64,000 nucleotides of DNA from Xenophilus sp003671765 (lineage in GTDB: Bacteria > Pseudomonadota > Gammaproteobacteria > Burkholderiales > Burkholderiaceae_C): contig CP166702.1 of NCBI GenBank assembly GCA_051414805.1, positions 3,968,001-4,032,000 of the forward strand, given 5' to 3'. Position numbers and translations under genes: made by a program. Positions 15,003 to 23,336 of the stretch are shown piece by piece. Position 1 is the first letter of the stretch. Each line of letters begins with the position of its first letter. The notes beneath the pieces were generated by a model. It was not told the origin of the DNA and searched no databases. It saw nothing but the letters and a program-made list of their open reading frames with translations.

Positions 15003-16403
15003 ATGCGCCGGCTGCGGCTTCCCCTCCTCGCGGCCGCTGGCGGTGTCGCCCTCGCGGCCACGCTGCCGGCCCATGCCCAGAGCCTGGTCGCGCTGTACGA
15101 ATCGGCGCGCGCCTTCGACGCCACCTACCAGGGCGCGCGGGCCCAGTACGAGGCGACCAACGCACGCGCCGCGCAGGCCAAGGCCGGCCTGCTGCCGCAG
15201 GTGGGGCTGCAGGCCTCGGCCTCGCGCACGGAGGCCCGCATCCGCACCGACCAGGGCACCGGCCCGCGCGACTTCAACACGCAGCAGGCGGGCGTGCAGG
15301 CCACGCAGCCGATCTACCGGCCGGCCAACTGGGCCACCTACGAGCAGGGCAAGCGCCAGTACGAGATCGCACAGGCGCAGCTCGCGCTCGCCGAGCAGGA
15401 CCTGATCGTGCGCGTGAGCCAGGCGTACTTCGACGTGCTGGGCAGCCAGGACAGCCTCGCGCTGGTCCGCGCGCAGAAGGCCGCCGTCGCCGAGCAGCGC
15501 GCCGCCGCGCAGCGCAATTTCGATGTCGGCAACGCCACCATCACCGACACGCGCGAAGCGCAGGCGCGCTACGACCTGGTGCTGGCACAGGAGATCGCGG
15601 CCGAGAACGACCTGCAGGTCAAGAAGATCGCGCTCGACCAGCTCGTCGGCCAGAGCGGCACCACGCCCTGGCCGCTGGCCGCACCGGCGCGCCTGCCGGT
15701 GCCCGCGCCGGCCGGTGCGCAGGACTGGGTCGCGCAGGCCGAAGACGGCCATCCCGCCATCGCGCAGGCGCGGCTCGCGCTCGACGTGGCCGGCCTGGAG
15801 ATCGACAAGGCCAAGGCCGGCCACAAGCCGGTGGTCGACGCCACGGCGAGCTACGGCGTGCAGAACAACCCGCAGGGCGTGATCGACTCGACGCTGCGCA
15901 CGCGCGTGAAGCAGTCGTACATCGGCGTGCAGATGACGCTGCCGCTCTTCGCCGGCTTCGCGGTGGAGAACCGTGTGCGCGAGACCGTCGCGCTCGAAGA
16001 CCAGGCCCGTGCCCAGCTCGACGCCACGCGCCGCAACGTCACCCAGGCCACCCGCGCCGCCTACCTCGGCCTGGTGGCCGGTGCCAACCAGGTGAAGGCG
16101 CTGGAATCGGCCGAGGCCAGCAGCCAGAGCGCGCTCGACGCCAACCGCCTGGGCTACCAGGTGGGCGTGCGCATCAACATCGACGTGCTCAACGCGCAGA
16201 GCCAGCTCTTCCAGACCAAGCGCGACCTGGCGCTGGCACGCTACAACGTGCTGCTGGGCCACCTCAAGCTGCGCCAGGCCAACGGCTCGCTGCGGCCGGA
16301 GGACCTGCAGCCGATCGAGGCCACGCTGGCCTCGTCGGCGAGCGCGGGCACGCAGCCCTCGGCGGCGACCGAAAGCCCCGTGCCGGTGCCTCCGGCGCGC
16401 TAA
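15003..16403 (+). CDS. TolC-family outer membrane efflux protein
   Basis: 466 aa. Signal peptide (LPLLAAAGGVALAATLPAHAQS, cleavage near residue 27) then two outer membrane efflux protein repeats rich in heptad-like Ala/Gln/Leu helices. The start SLVALYESARAFDATYQGARAQYEA and the internal repeat VSQAYFDVLGSQDSLALVRAQKAAV are typical of TolC-like channels for type I secretion and RND or ABC efflux. No inner-membrane pump gene is adjacent. The C-terminus is a Ser/Ala/Pro-rich tail. It follows the rhodanese gene by 33 bp and converges on an EamA exporter gene. Confidence 0.94.
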   Translation: MRRLRLPLLAAAGGVALAATLPAHAQSLVALYESARAFDATYQGARAQYEATNARAAQAKAGLLPQVGLQASASRTEARIRTDQGTGPRDFNTQQAGVQATQPIYRPANWATYEQGKRQYEIAQAQLALAEQDLIVRVSQAYFDVLGSQDSLALVRAQKAAVAEQRAAAQRNFDVGNATITDTREAQARYDLVLAQEIAAENDLQVKKIALDQLVGQSGTTPWPLAAPARLPVPAPAGAQDWVAQAEDGHPAIAQARLALDVAGLEIDKAKAGHKPVVDATASYGVQNNPQGVIDSTLRTRVKQSYIGVQMTLPLFAGFAVENRVRETVALEDQARAQLDATRRNVTQATRAAYLGLVAGANQVKALESAEASSQSALDANRLGYQVGVRINIDVLNAQSQLFQTKRDLALARYNVLLGHLKLRQANGSLRPEDLQPIEATLASSASAGTQPSAATESPVPVPPAR

Positions 16404-16424
16404 AAATCCGAAAGTGCAATCGGC

Positions 16425-16460
16425 CGCCGGGCCCCGCCGAGCGGGCGTTGCAGCCAAATT
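16425..16460 (+). repeat. Bipartite palindromic repeat, copy 4 (degenerate)
   Basis: Only the second module is recognisable: CCCCGCC then GAG then CGGGCG, followed by the tail TTGCAGCCAAATTCG. It lies in the 59-bp gap between the convergent tolC-like and EamA genes. Module 1 is not discernible, so this is a decayed copy. Confidence 0.55.
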
Positions 16461-16462
16461 CG

Positions 16463-17413
16463 TCACGAACGTGACGATCCCGCAGCCTCGCCCACCGGCG
16501 CGCTGCGCAGGCCCGGCAGCCAGCGCACGGTGGCCAGCAGCGCCGCAAGAACGATCAGCGCACCGCCCGTCCATGCCCTGGGCCCGACCGGCTCCCCCAG
16601 CACGGCCACCGCGAAGAGTGCGCCGAAGGCCGGCTCGCTGCCCATGAGCAGCGATACGCGCGTGGGCGAGCTGTGCTGCAGCCCCGCGTTCTGGGCGAAG
16701 AAGGCGAAGAGCGTGCAGGCCCCCACCAGCCAGGCCAGGCAGCCCCAGAACAGCGGCTCGCCGGACAGCGGCGGCAGCGCGGGCCACGGCCCCTGCAGCG
16801 TGGCGAGCAGCGCGCACCCCACCGCCACCACGCCCGACTGCACCGCGGTGAGCGCCAGCGCCGGCGGCACCGGCGAGGCCCCGCCGGCTGCCAGCACGCG
16901 TCGCGTGCAGCAGACCATCAGCGCCCGCAGCAGCGCGGCGCCGAGCACCAGGGCATCGCCCACGCCGAATCCGCTCGCCGCATCACCCGCCAGCAGCGCG
17001 GCCCCGAGCAGCGAGAGGCCGACGGCGGCCCATTCGCGCACTGCGGGGCGGCGGCGCAGCAGCGCCCACTCCACCAGCGGCGTGAAGACCACGCACAGGC
17101 TGATGAGGAAGGCCGCGCGCGCCGCCTGGGTGTGCAGCACGCCGTAGCTCTCGCACAGGAAGATCGCGAGCAGCAGGCCGCCCAGCCCGGCGATCTGCCA
17201 GCGCAGCGCGGCCGGCACGCCGCGCAGTCCGCGCAAGGCCGGCATCAGCAGCACGAAGGTCAGGCCGAAGCGCAAGGCGAGCAGGCCCAGCACGGGGTAG
17301 AAGGCCAGCGCCGTTTTCATCACGCCGTAGCTGGTGCCCCAGACGGCGGCGACGGTCAGCAGCAGCGCGTCGGAGAGCCATAGCAGGCGGCGCTCAGGAA
17401 GGAAAGAAGCCAT
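16463..17413 (-). CDS. DMT-family transporter (EamA)
   Basis: 316 aa with ten hydrophobic helices in two EamA repeats. It opens with LLTVAAVWGTSYGVMKTAL and the second repeat contains FFAQNAGLQHSSPTRVSLLMGSEPAFGALFAV, the typical DMT signature. Members export amino acids, metabolites or drugs; substrate unknown. The ATG at 17413 is preferred to an upstream start whose extra 17 residues are polar and overlap the divergent LysR promoter region. Divergent from a LysR regulator 75 bp away, which is the likely controller. Confidence 0.9.
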   Translation of the reverse strand: MASFLPERRLLWLSDALLLTVAAVWGTSYGVMKTALAFYPVLGLLALRFGLTFVLLMPALRGLRGVPAALRWQIAGLGGLLLAIFLCESYGVLHTQAARAAFLISLCVVFTPLVEWALLRRRPAVREWAAVGLSLLGAALLAGDAASGFGVGDALVLGAALLRALMVCCTRRVLAAGGASPVPPALALTAVQSGVVAVGCALLATLQGPWPALPPLSGEPLFWGCLAWLVGACTLFAFFAQNAGLQHSSPTRVSLLMGSEPAFGALFAVAVLGEPVGPRAWTGGALIVLAALLATVRWLPGLRSAPVGEAAGSSRS

Positions 17414-17488
17414 GCCGCGACTGTCCACCCGTGCGCTCGATTCGATAATCCGGCCGCCACGCAATCCAGCTGTGCGCCGGAATCAACA

Positions 17489-18436
17489 ATGACGGACCCC
17501 GACCTGCTCCCGCTCCTGCCCGACCTGGCCACCTTCGCGCGCGTGGTGGAGGCCGGCAATTTCTCGGTGGCCGCGCGCCAGCTGGGCACGGCACCGTCGA
17601 CCGTGAGTCGCACGGTGCAGCGGCTCGAAGCCGCGCTGGCCACGCGCCTGCTCGAGCGCACAACCCGCCGGGTGCGCGTGACCGAGGCCGGCGCGCAGGT
17701 GGCGCGCCATGCACGCGAGATGCTCGGGGCCGCGGCCGACGCCCTCGATGCCGCCGGCGAAACCCGCCGCGATCCGCAGGGGCTGGTGTCGCTCAGCGCG
17801 CCGACCGAGTTCGCGCAGGCCGTCGTGCACCCGCTGCTGCCGTCCTTCCTCGCCGCCTGGCCGCAGGTGCAGGTGCGCCTGGTGGCCAGCGATCTGGTGC
17901 TGGACCCGGTGGCGGACGGCCTGGACCTGGTGCTGCGCCTGACCGACCGCCCACCGCCGCACCTGGCCGGCCGGCCCGTCGGCAGCGCGACCTGGCGGCT
18001 GTGCGCGTCGCCGGCCTACCTGCAGGCGCACGGCGTACCGCAATCGCCCGACGAGCTCACGGCGCACGATTGCCTCACGCTGGGCGAAACGCCGCAGGAC
18101 CGGCGCTGGCGGCTGCGCCGGGCGGCCGACGACACCCGCAGCACGGTCGAGGTGCGGGGCCGCTACAGCGTCAACCATGCCGTCGCGCGGCTCGACGCCG
18201 CCTTGCAGGGGCTGGGCATCGCCACCCTGCCGGACTTCATCGCCGCCGGCGCCATGCGCAGCAGCGCGCTCGTGCCGGTGCTGCCGGACTGGACCCACGA
18301 CGACCACGCCTACGCGGGCACGGTCTGGCTGCTCTATCCGCCGAAGCGCTTCCTGCCGCCGAAGGTCCGGGTGCTGGTCGACCACCTCGCGGCGCAGCTC
18401 GGCGGCGCACCCGCGGGGAGGCCCGCCTTGTCATGA
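17489..18436 (+). CDS. LysR-family transcriptional regulator
   Basis: 315 aa. N-terminal winged helix-turn-helix (LATFARVVEAGNFSVAARQL, GTAPSTVSRTVQRLEAALAT) followed by a LysR substrate-binding domain (LVSLSAPTEFAQAVVHPLLP, LGIATLPDFIAAGAM). It belongs to the CrgA/AaeR-like group that often controls adjacent efflux or oxidoreductase genes. It is divergent from the EamA exporter with only 75 bp between starts, so that exporter is its most probable target; inducer unknown. Confidence 0.93.
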   Translation: MTDPDLLPLLPDLATFARVVEAGNFSVAARQLGTAPSTVSRTVQRLEAALATRLLERTTRRVRVTEAGAQVARHAREMLGAAADALDAAGETRRDPQGLVSLSAPTEFAQAVVHPLLPSFLAAWPQVQVRLVASDLVLDPVADGLDLVLRLTDRPPPHLAGRPVGSATWRLCASPAYLQAHGVPQSPDELTAHDCLTLGETPQDRRWRLRRAADDTRSTVEVRGRYSVNHAVARLDAALQGLGIATLPDFIAAGAMRSSALVPVLPDWTHDDHAYAGTVWLLYPPKRFLPPKVRVLVDHLAAQLGGAPAGRPALS

Positions 18437-18505
18437 GCCGGTCACGGTGCCGAGCGCCAATCGCGCGGTCCTGCGCGCGGTGCGCAGGCCTGACCGACAC
18501 CAGAC

Positions 18506-20689
18506 ATGACCAACACGAAGAAAGCGCGACGTACGACGAGGGGCCTGATCGCCATGGCCGGTGCCAGCCTGCTGCTGGCGGCCTGCGGAGGCGGAGGAGG
18601 AGGCGGCGGCTGGCCGATCCTCGGCACGGGCGGGGGAACACCGGGCACCGGTACCGGGACCGGCACCGGCTCCGGCGGCAGCACCCCCGGCACCGGCACG
18701 GGCGGCGGCAGCACCCCTAACACGCCCACCCGCGTCAGCGGCACCTTCCTGGACGCAGCCGTCGAAGGGCTGGACTACCTCGCCGGCAGCGCGGCCGTGG
18801 CGCAGACCGATGCGCAGGGCCGCTTCGACTGCCTGCCCGGCGACACGGTGCGCTTCCGCGCCGGCGCGCTGGAACTGGGCTCGGCGCCGTGCGGCGCCGT
18901 GGTGACGCCGCTCACGCTGGCCGGCGCCACCGCCTCCGCCGAAGGCCTGCAGGCCGATGCGGTGGTCAACCGCCTGCTCGCGCTGCAAAGCCTGGACGAC
19001 GATGGCGACCCGTCCAACGGCATCCGCCTCACGTCAGAGCTGAAGGCACAGCTGAAGGCCGGCACGCTCGACTTCTCGGCCCAGGCCGCGGCCTTCCACA
19101 CGGCGCTACAGGCCGTGCTTGCCGCACTGCCCGCCCCCTGGTCGGGCCGCACGGTGGACGACAGCCGCCGCCTGCTGGCGCGCGAGCACTTCGAGAACAC
19201 GCTCGCCGCCACGCTCGACACACCGGTCAGCACCAGCACCAGCCAGACCAACGCGCTGGGCAGCATCGCGGCCAGCGTGACCCGCTACCAGCTGCAGGCC
19301 GACGCGAGCTACTACGTGCCCTACGAGGGCAGCCAGGCGGCCGTGAAGGCGGACTTCCCGCTGGGCTTCCTGCCCGCCTACGGCTCGGGCATGGCCTTCA
19401 AGGGGAAGGCCGACGACGGCACGCTGGAGTTCTATGCCATCACCGACCGCGGCCCCAACGGCGACGGCCCCACCGTACCGGTGCCGGGCGACAGCAGCGG
19501 CGCGACCAGCGTCAGCAAGGTGTTCCCGGCGCCCTCCTTCGCGCCGAGCTTCGGCCTGGTGCGCATCGGCAAGAACGGCGCGGTGCTGAGCTCGAGCACC
19601 GCGCTGCGCGTGAGCGCGCAGACGAAGGTCACCGGCCTGCCGCCCCAGGCCGGCGCCGTGGGCTCGACGGGCGAGGTCCCGCTGACCGACACCTACGTCT
19701 ACGACGCCGCGAAGTCCGGCTTCGACGCCACCGGCCTGGACCCGGAATCGATGGTCTACGACAAGGCGCGCAACGTGCTGTGGACCAGCGACGAGTACGG
19801 CCCCTTCGTGGCCCGCATCAACATCGCCACCGGCGTGATCGAGAAGAAGTACGCGCCGGGCACGGGCCTGCCGGCGATCTTCGCCAAGCGCCGCATCAAC
19901 CGCGGCATGGAAGGCTTGACGCTGGACGTGGCGACCGGCCGCCTGCACGGCTTCCTGCAGAGCCCCATCGACCCGAAGGACAGCGCCGGCAAGTCGATCA
20001 AGGCCAAGCCGCCGGGCGGCAGCAACACCGACGTGCGCCACATCGCGAAGTTCGCGCGCTGGGTGGAGTTCGACCCGACGACCGAGAGCTCGAAGTCCTA
20101 CGCCTACCCGATCGACGGCTCGGCCTACGACAAGGACCGCACCGGCAACGCCAAGCTCGGCGATGTGGTGAGCCTGGGCAACGGCCGCTTCATCGTCATC
20201 GAGCAGGGCGCGCGCAAGAGCGACGGCAAGGTGATGAACAAGCTGATGCTGGTCGAGCTGCCCGCCACGGCGACCGACATCGCGGCGATGGACGAGAACC
20301 TCGAGATCAGCAGCATCACGCAGGCCGCGTCCAACGGCGTGAGCTACGCCGGCGTGGTCACCATGCGCAAGACCGAGCTGCTCGACCTGAATGCCCTGGG
20401 CTGGCTGGCCGAGAAGGCCGAGGGCCTGGCCCTGGTGGACGAGCACACCCTCGCCCTGGTCAACGACAACGACTTCGGCCTGAGCACGAAGCTCTACGAC
20501 GCCGAGGGCAAGGCCGTGGCCGGCAGCATCGAGGACTGCACGGTGGACGCGGCCGGCGCCATCGTGAGCGGCTGCCCCGCCGGTGTGGTGAAGGCGCGCA
20601 TCACGCGCGGCAGCGACCTGGAGCGGCCCACGCGCGTGTGGCTGATCCGGCTGGACCGCTCGCTCACGCAGCTGCAGTTGCCGAGCTGA
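18506..20689 (+). CDS. Phytase-esterase-like secreted lipoprotein
   Basis: 727 aa. Lipoprotein signal with lipobox LLAAC, Cys27 the likely lipidated residue, then a Gly run and a Gly/Thr/Ser/Pro linker (about residues 28-75) that looks like a flexible tether. Residues 76-260 form a separate N-terminal domain (VSGTFLDAAVEGLDYLAG...TDAQGRFDCLPGD), a carboxypeptidase-regulatory-like beta fold often seen in surface proteins. The remainder matches the esterase-like activity of phytase family (YAITDRGPNGDGP, DPESMVYDKARNVLWTSDEYGP, FIVIEQGARKSDGKVMNKLML). Probably surface-exposed phosphoesterase-like beta-propeller; substrate unknown. Followed by a clear intrinsic terminator. Confidence 0.86.
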   Translation: MTNTKKARRTTRGLIAMAGASLLLAACGGGGGGGGWPILGTGGGTPGTGTGTGTGSGGSTPGTGTGGGSTPNTPTRVSGTFLDAAVEGLDYLAGSAAVAQTDAQGRFDCLPGDTVRFRAGALELGSAPCGAVVTPLTLAGATASAEGLQADAVVNRLLALQSLDDDGDPSNGIRLTSELKAQLKAGTLDFSAQAAAFHTALQAVLAALPAPWSGRTVDDSRRLLAREHFENTLAATLDTPVSTSTSQTNALGSIAASVTRYQLQADASYYVPYEGSQAAVKADFPLGFLPAYGSGMAFKGKADDGTLEFYAITDRGPNGDGPTVPVPGDSSGATSVSKVFPAPSFAPSFGLVRIGKNGAVLSSSTALRVSAQTKVTGLPPQAGAVGSTGEVPLTDTYVYDAAKSGFDATGLDPESMVYDKARNVLWTSDEYGPFVARINIATGVIEKKYAPGTGLPAIFAKRRINRGMEGLTLDVATGRLHGFLQSPIDPKDSAGKSIKAKPPGGSNTDVRHIAKFARWVEFDPTTESSKSYAYPIDGSAYDKDRTGNAKLGDVVSLGNGRFIVIEQGARKSDGKVMNKLMLVELPATATDIAAMDENLEISSITQAASNGVSYAGVVTMRKTELLDLNALGWLAEKAEGLALVDEHTLALVNDNDFGLSTKLYDAEGKAVAGSIEDCTVDAAGAIVSGCPAGVVKARITRGSDLERPTRVWLIRLDRSLTQLQLPS

Positions 20690-20761
20690 GCGGCGCGAAG
20701 GCGTGCGGCGCCCAGACCGCACGCCGCATCCGTCTTTCGCCATCCCGCTACAGTTCCTCGG

Positions 20762-20802
20762 GGCCCGGCAGGCCGCATCGGCAACGCCGGGCCACTTTTT
20801 TT
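20762..20802 (+). terminator. Rho-independent terminator after the phytase-like lipoprotein gene
   Basis: Perfect 8-bp stem GGCCCGGC (20762-20769) / GCCGGGCC (20786-20793) followed after AC by a run of seven T (20796-20802). It begins 72 nt after the upstream stop codon and ends just before the ribosome-binding site of the next gene, so the downstream gene must have its own promoter or be read through. Confidence 0.85.
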
Positions 20803-20813
20803 GCAGGAGCACC

Positions 20814-21854
20814 ATGGCTGGGACACTGGAATTCGGACTCGACACCTTCGGCGACGTGACGGCCGGCAACGACGGCGCCTTGCTGTCGCAGGCACAGGTC
20901 GTCCGCAACCTCATCGACGAGGCCGTGCTGGCCGACGAACTGGGCGTGGACTTCATCGGCGTCGGCGAGCACCACCGCGCCGACTTCGCCGTCTCGGCGC
21001 CGGAGGTGGTGCTGGCCGCCATGGCCGCGCGCACGCGGCGCATCCGGCTGGGCTCGGCGGTGACGGTGCTCAGCTCCGACGACCCGATCCGCGTCTTCCA
21101 GCGTTTCTCCACGGTCGACGCCATCTCTCGCGGCCGGGCGGAAGTGATCCTCGGCCGTGGCTCGTTCACCGAGTCCTTCCCGCTCTTCGGCTACGACCTG
21201 GGCGATTACGAGAAGCTGTTCGACGACAAGCTGGAACTCTTTGCCGCCATCGCGAGCCAGGAGGTCGTCGACTGGAACGGCGGCTGGCGGCCCGCGCTGA
21301 AGAACCAGCGCATCTTCCCGCCCATCGAGCACGGCAGGCTCAAGACCTGGATCGGCGTGGGCGGCAGCCCCGAGTCGGTGGTGCGCGCCGCGCATTACGG
21401 CATGAACCTGATGCTCGCCGTCATCGGCGGCTCGCCCGCGCGCTTCAAGCCCTTCGCGGACTACTTCCGCCAGGCCTGCGAGCAACTGAAGCGGCCCGCG
21501 CTCGACGTCGGCATCCATTCACCGGGCTTCGTGTGCGAATCGGATGCCGATGTGAAGACGATGCTGTACCCGCACTTCAAGCGCGGACGCGACCGCATCG
21601 GCGCCGAGCGCGGCTGGCCGCCCGTGACCGAACGCGACTTCGAGCAGGAGATCGCGCACGGGTCGCTGTACGCCGGCTCGCCGGACACGGTGGCGAAGAA
21701 GATCGCGGCCACCGTGCGCACGCTGGGCGTGTCGCGCTTCCAGATGAAGTACTCGGCCGGCCCGCTGCCGCACGAGCTGCTCATGAACAGCATCCGCCTG
21801 TACGCGACCGAGGTGATCCCGCGGGTGCGTGCGTTGCTCGCAGCGGACTCCTGA
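20814..21854 (+). CDS. LLM class flavin-dependent oxidoreductase
   Basis: 346-aa luciferase-like monooxygenase/F420-type TIM barrel. Features include LADELGVDFIGVGEHHRADF, GSAVTVLSSDDPIRVFQRFSTVD and GRAEVILGRGSFTESFPLFG, typical of the bacterial FMN-dependent subgroup related to atypical luciferase-like proteins. The C-terminal SLYAGSPDTVAKKIAATVRTLG segment is conserved in this group. Reaction unknown. Start ATG at 20814 has GCAGGAGC immediately upstream; it lies just past a terminator, so transcription is probably independent. Confidence 0.92.
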   Translation: MAGTLEFGLDTFGDVTAGNDGALLSQAQVVRNLIDEAVLADELGVDFIGVGEHHRADFAVSAPEVVLAAMAARTRRIRLGSAVTVLSSDDPIRVFQRFSTVDAISRGRAEVILGRGSFTESFPLFGYDLGDYEKLFDDKLELFAAIASQEVVDWNGGWRPALKNQRIFPPIEHGRLKTWIGVGGSPESVVRAAHYGMNLMLAVIGGSPARFKPFADYFRQACEQLKRPALDVGIHSPGFVCESDADVKTMLYPHFKRGRDRIGAERGWPPVTERDFEQEIAHGSLYAGSPDTVAKKIAATVRTLGVSRFQMKYSAGPLPHELLMNSIRLYATEVIPRVRALLAADS

Positions 21855-21891
21855 ACACGCGCCAGGCAGCCGCTTCGCCCCGAGGGCGCGG

Positions 21892-23331
21892 CTAATCCAG
21901 CCGGGGTTCGCTCCGGCCGTCCGGCGGATCCTGCGGCCCCGATGGGGCCACGGGTTCGAGCACCGGCTCGGCCGGCTCGGCCACAGGCGCGGGCAGCGGC
22001 GCCTCGGGCACCTGGCGCGCCAGCGCCAGCAAGGCCGTCACCGTGCGTTCGGCGGCGCCGCGGTGGCTCGCAGCGAAGACCTGAGCCGCCTGCGCCATGC
22101 CGGCGCTGCGCTGCTTGTCGGCCACCAGCGCCAGCGCATGCACCACGGCCTGCATCATGTCGTCGACCCGCAGCGCGGCACCCGCGGCGATGGCCAGCTC
22201 CGCCGCCTCGGCGAAGTTGAAGGTCGAGGGGCCGAGGATCACCGGGCAGGCGCAGGCCGCGGCCTCGATCAGGTTCTGCCCGCCCAGCGGCTCGAAGCTG
22301 CCGCCGAGCAGCGCGACGTCGGCCAGGCCGTAGTACAGCGCCATCTCGCCCAGCGAGTCGCCGAGCCAGATCTCGTTCTCGCGCGGGGTGCCGTCGGCGG
22401 TGCTGCGACGCGCACAGGCGAAACCCATCGATTCGATGAGCGTGGCCACCTCGTCGAAGCGCTGCGGATGGCGCGGCACGATCATCCACTGCACGTCGGA
22501 CGCGCGCAGCTTGGCGATGCCTTTGGTCGCACCCCGCGCGGGCTCCACGGGCGCGGAGACCCAGAAATGCTTGAGGACTTCGAGCAGCTGGCGCTCCTCG
22601 CCGTCGCGAGAGCTGGCGAACACGATCACCGGCTTGGGCAGGTGCGCGCGCAGCGCGTCGGCATGGGCGAGCTGGCGCGGGTCGGGCGACGCGTCGAACT
22701 TCAGGTTGCCGAACACGCCGGCCACCTTGGCACCCAGCGACACCAGGCGGTGCGCGTCGGCCTCGCTCTGCGCCCAAACGGCCGCCAGCGACGAATAGGC
22801 CGGCCGCGACAGCCAGGCCAGCCGCTCGGCCGAGGCCAGGGACTTCTCGTTGAGCCGCGCGTTGGCCAGCGTGAGCGGGATGCCGCGTTCGGCACAGGCC
22901 GCCGTGAGTTCGGGCCAGACCTCGGTTTCCATCAGCACGCCGATGCGCGGGCGGAAGCGGTCGAGAAAGCGAGCGACGGCCTCGGGCGTGTCCCAGGGCT
23001 GCCAGACCTGCACGTCGCCCTCTTCCAGCAGCTTGGCGCCCTCCTCACGGCCGGTGGCGGTGCCGTGGGTCAGCAGGATCGGCACGCCGGGCAGCTGGCG
23101 GCGCAGTTCGGCGATCAGGATGCCGGCGGCGCGCGTCTCGCCCAGCGAGACCGCATGCACCCAGCACCAGTCGGAACCGGCGAAGGCCGTGTCGTACTGG
23201 CCGAAGCGCTCCTCCACCGCCACGGCATAGCCGGGCTCGGAGACGGCGCGCTTGCGCAGCTTGCGGCGCAGCAGCGGCTGCGCGAGGCGGGTGACGAGGC
23301 CGTAGAGGCGAAGCGAGAGCGAACGACGCAC
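21892..23331 (-). CDS. waaA: 3-deoxy-D-manno-octulosonic acid (Kdo) transferase
   Basis: Adds Kdo to lipid A precursor at the cytoplasmic face of the inner membrane, essential for LPS core. GT-B glycosyltransferase with N-terminal membrane-associated RLYGLVTRLAQPLLRR, the catalytic-site motif HAVSLGETRAAGIL, TGREEGAKLL, METEVWPELTAAC, NARLNEKS and donor-site segment ALLGGSFEPLGGQNLIEAAA. I chose GTG at 23331, 6 bp after the upstream phosphomannomutase stop; no ATG fits. 479 aa is longer than the usual 420-430 because of a Pro/Glu-rich C-terminal tail of about 40 residues, probably disordered. Confidence 0.93.
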   Translation of the reverse strand: MRRSLSLRLYGLVTRLAQPLLRRKLRKRAVSEPGYAVAVEERFGQYDTAFAGSDWCWVHAVSLGETRAAGILIAELRRQLPGVPILLTHGTATGREEGAKLLEEGDVQVWQPWDTPEAVARFLDRFRPRIGVLMETEVWPELTAACAERGIPLTLANARLNEKSLASAERLAWLSRPAYSSLAAVWAQSEADAHRLVSLGAKVAGVFGNLKFDASPDPRQLAHADALRAHLPKPVIVFASSRDGEERQLLEVLKHFWVSAPVEPARGATKGIAKLRASDVQWMIVPRHPQRFDEVATLIESMGFACARRSTADGTPRENEIWLGDSLGEMALYYGLADVALLGGSFEPLGGQNLIEAAACACPVILGPSTFNFAEAAELAIAAGAALRVDDMMQAVVHALALVADKQRSAGMAQAAQVFAASHRGAAERTVTALLALARQVPEAPLPAPVAEPAEPVLEPVAPSGPQDPPDGRSEPRLD

Positions 23332-23336
23332 GTGGG

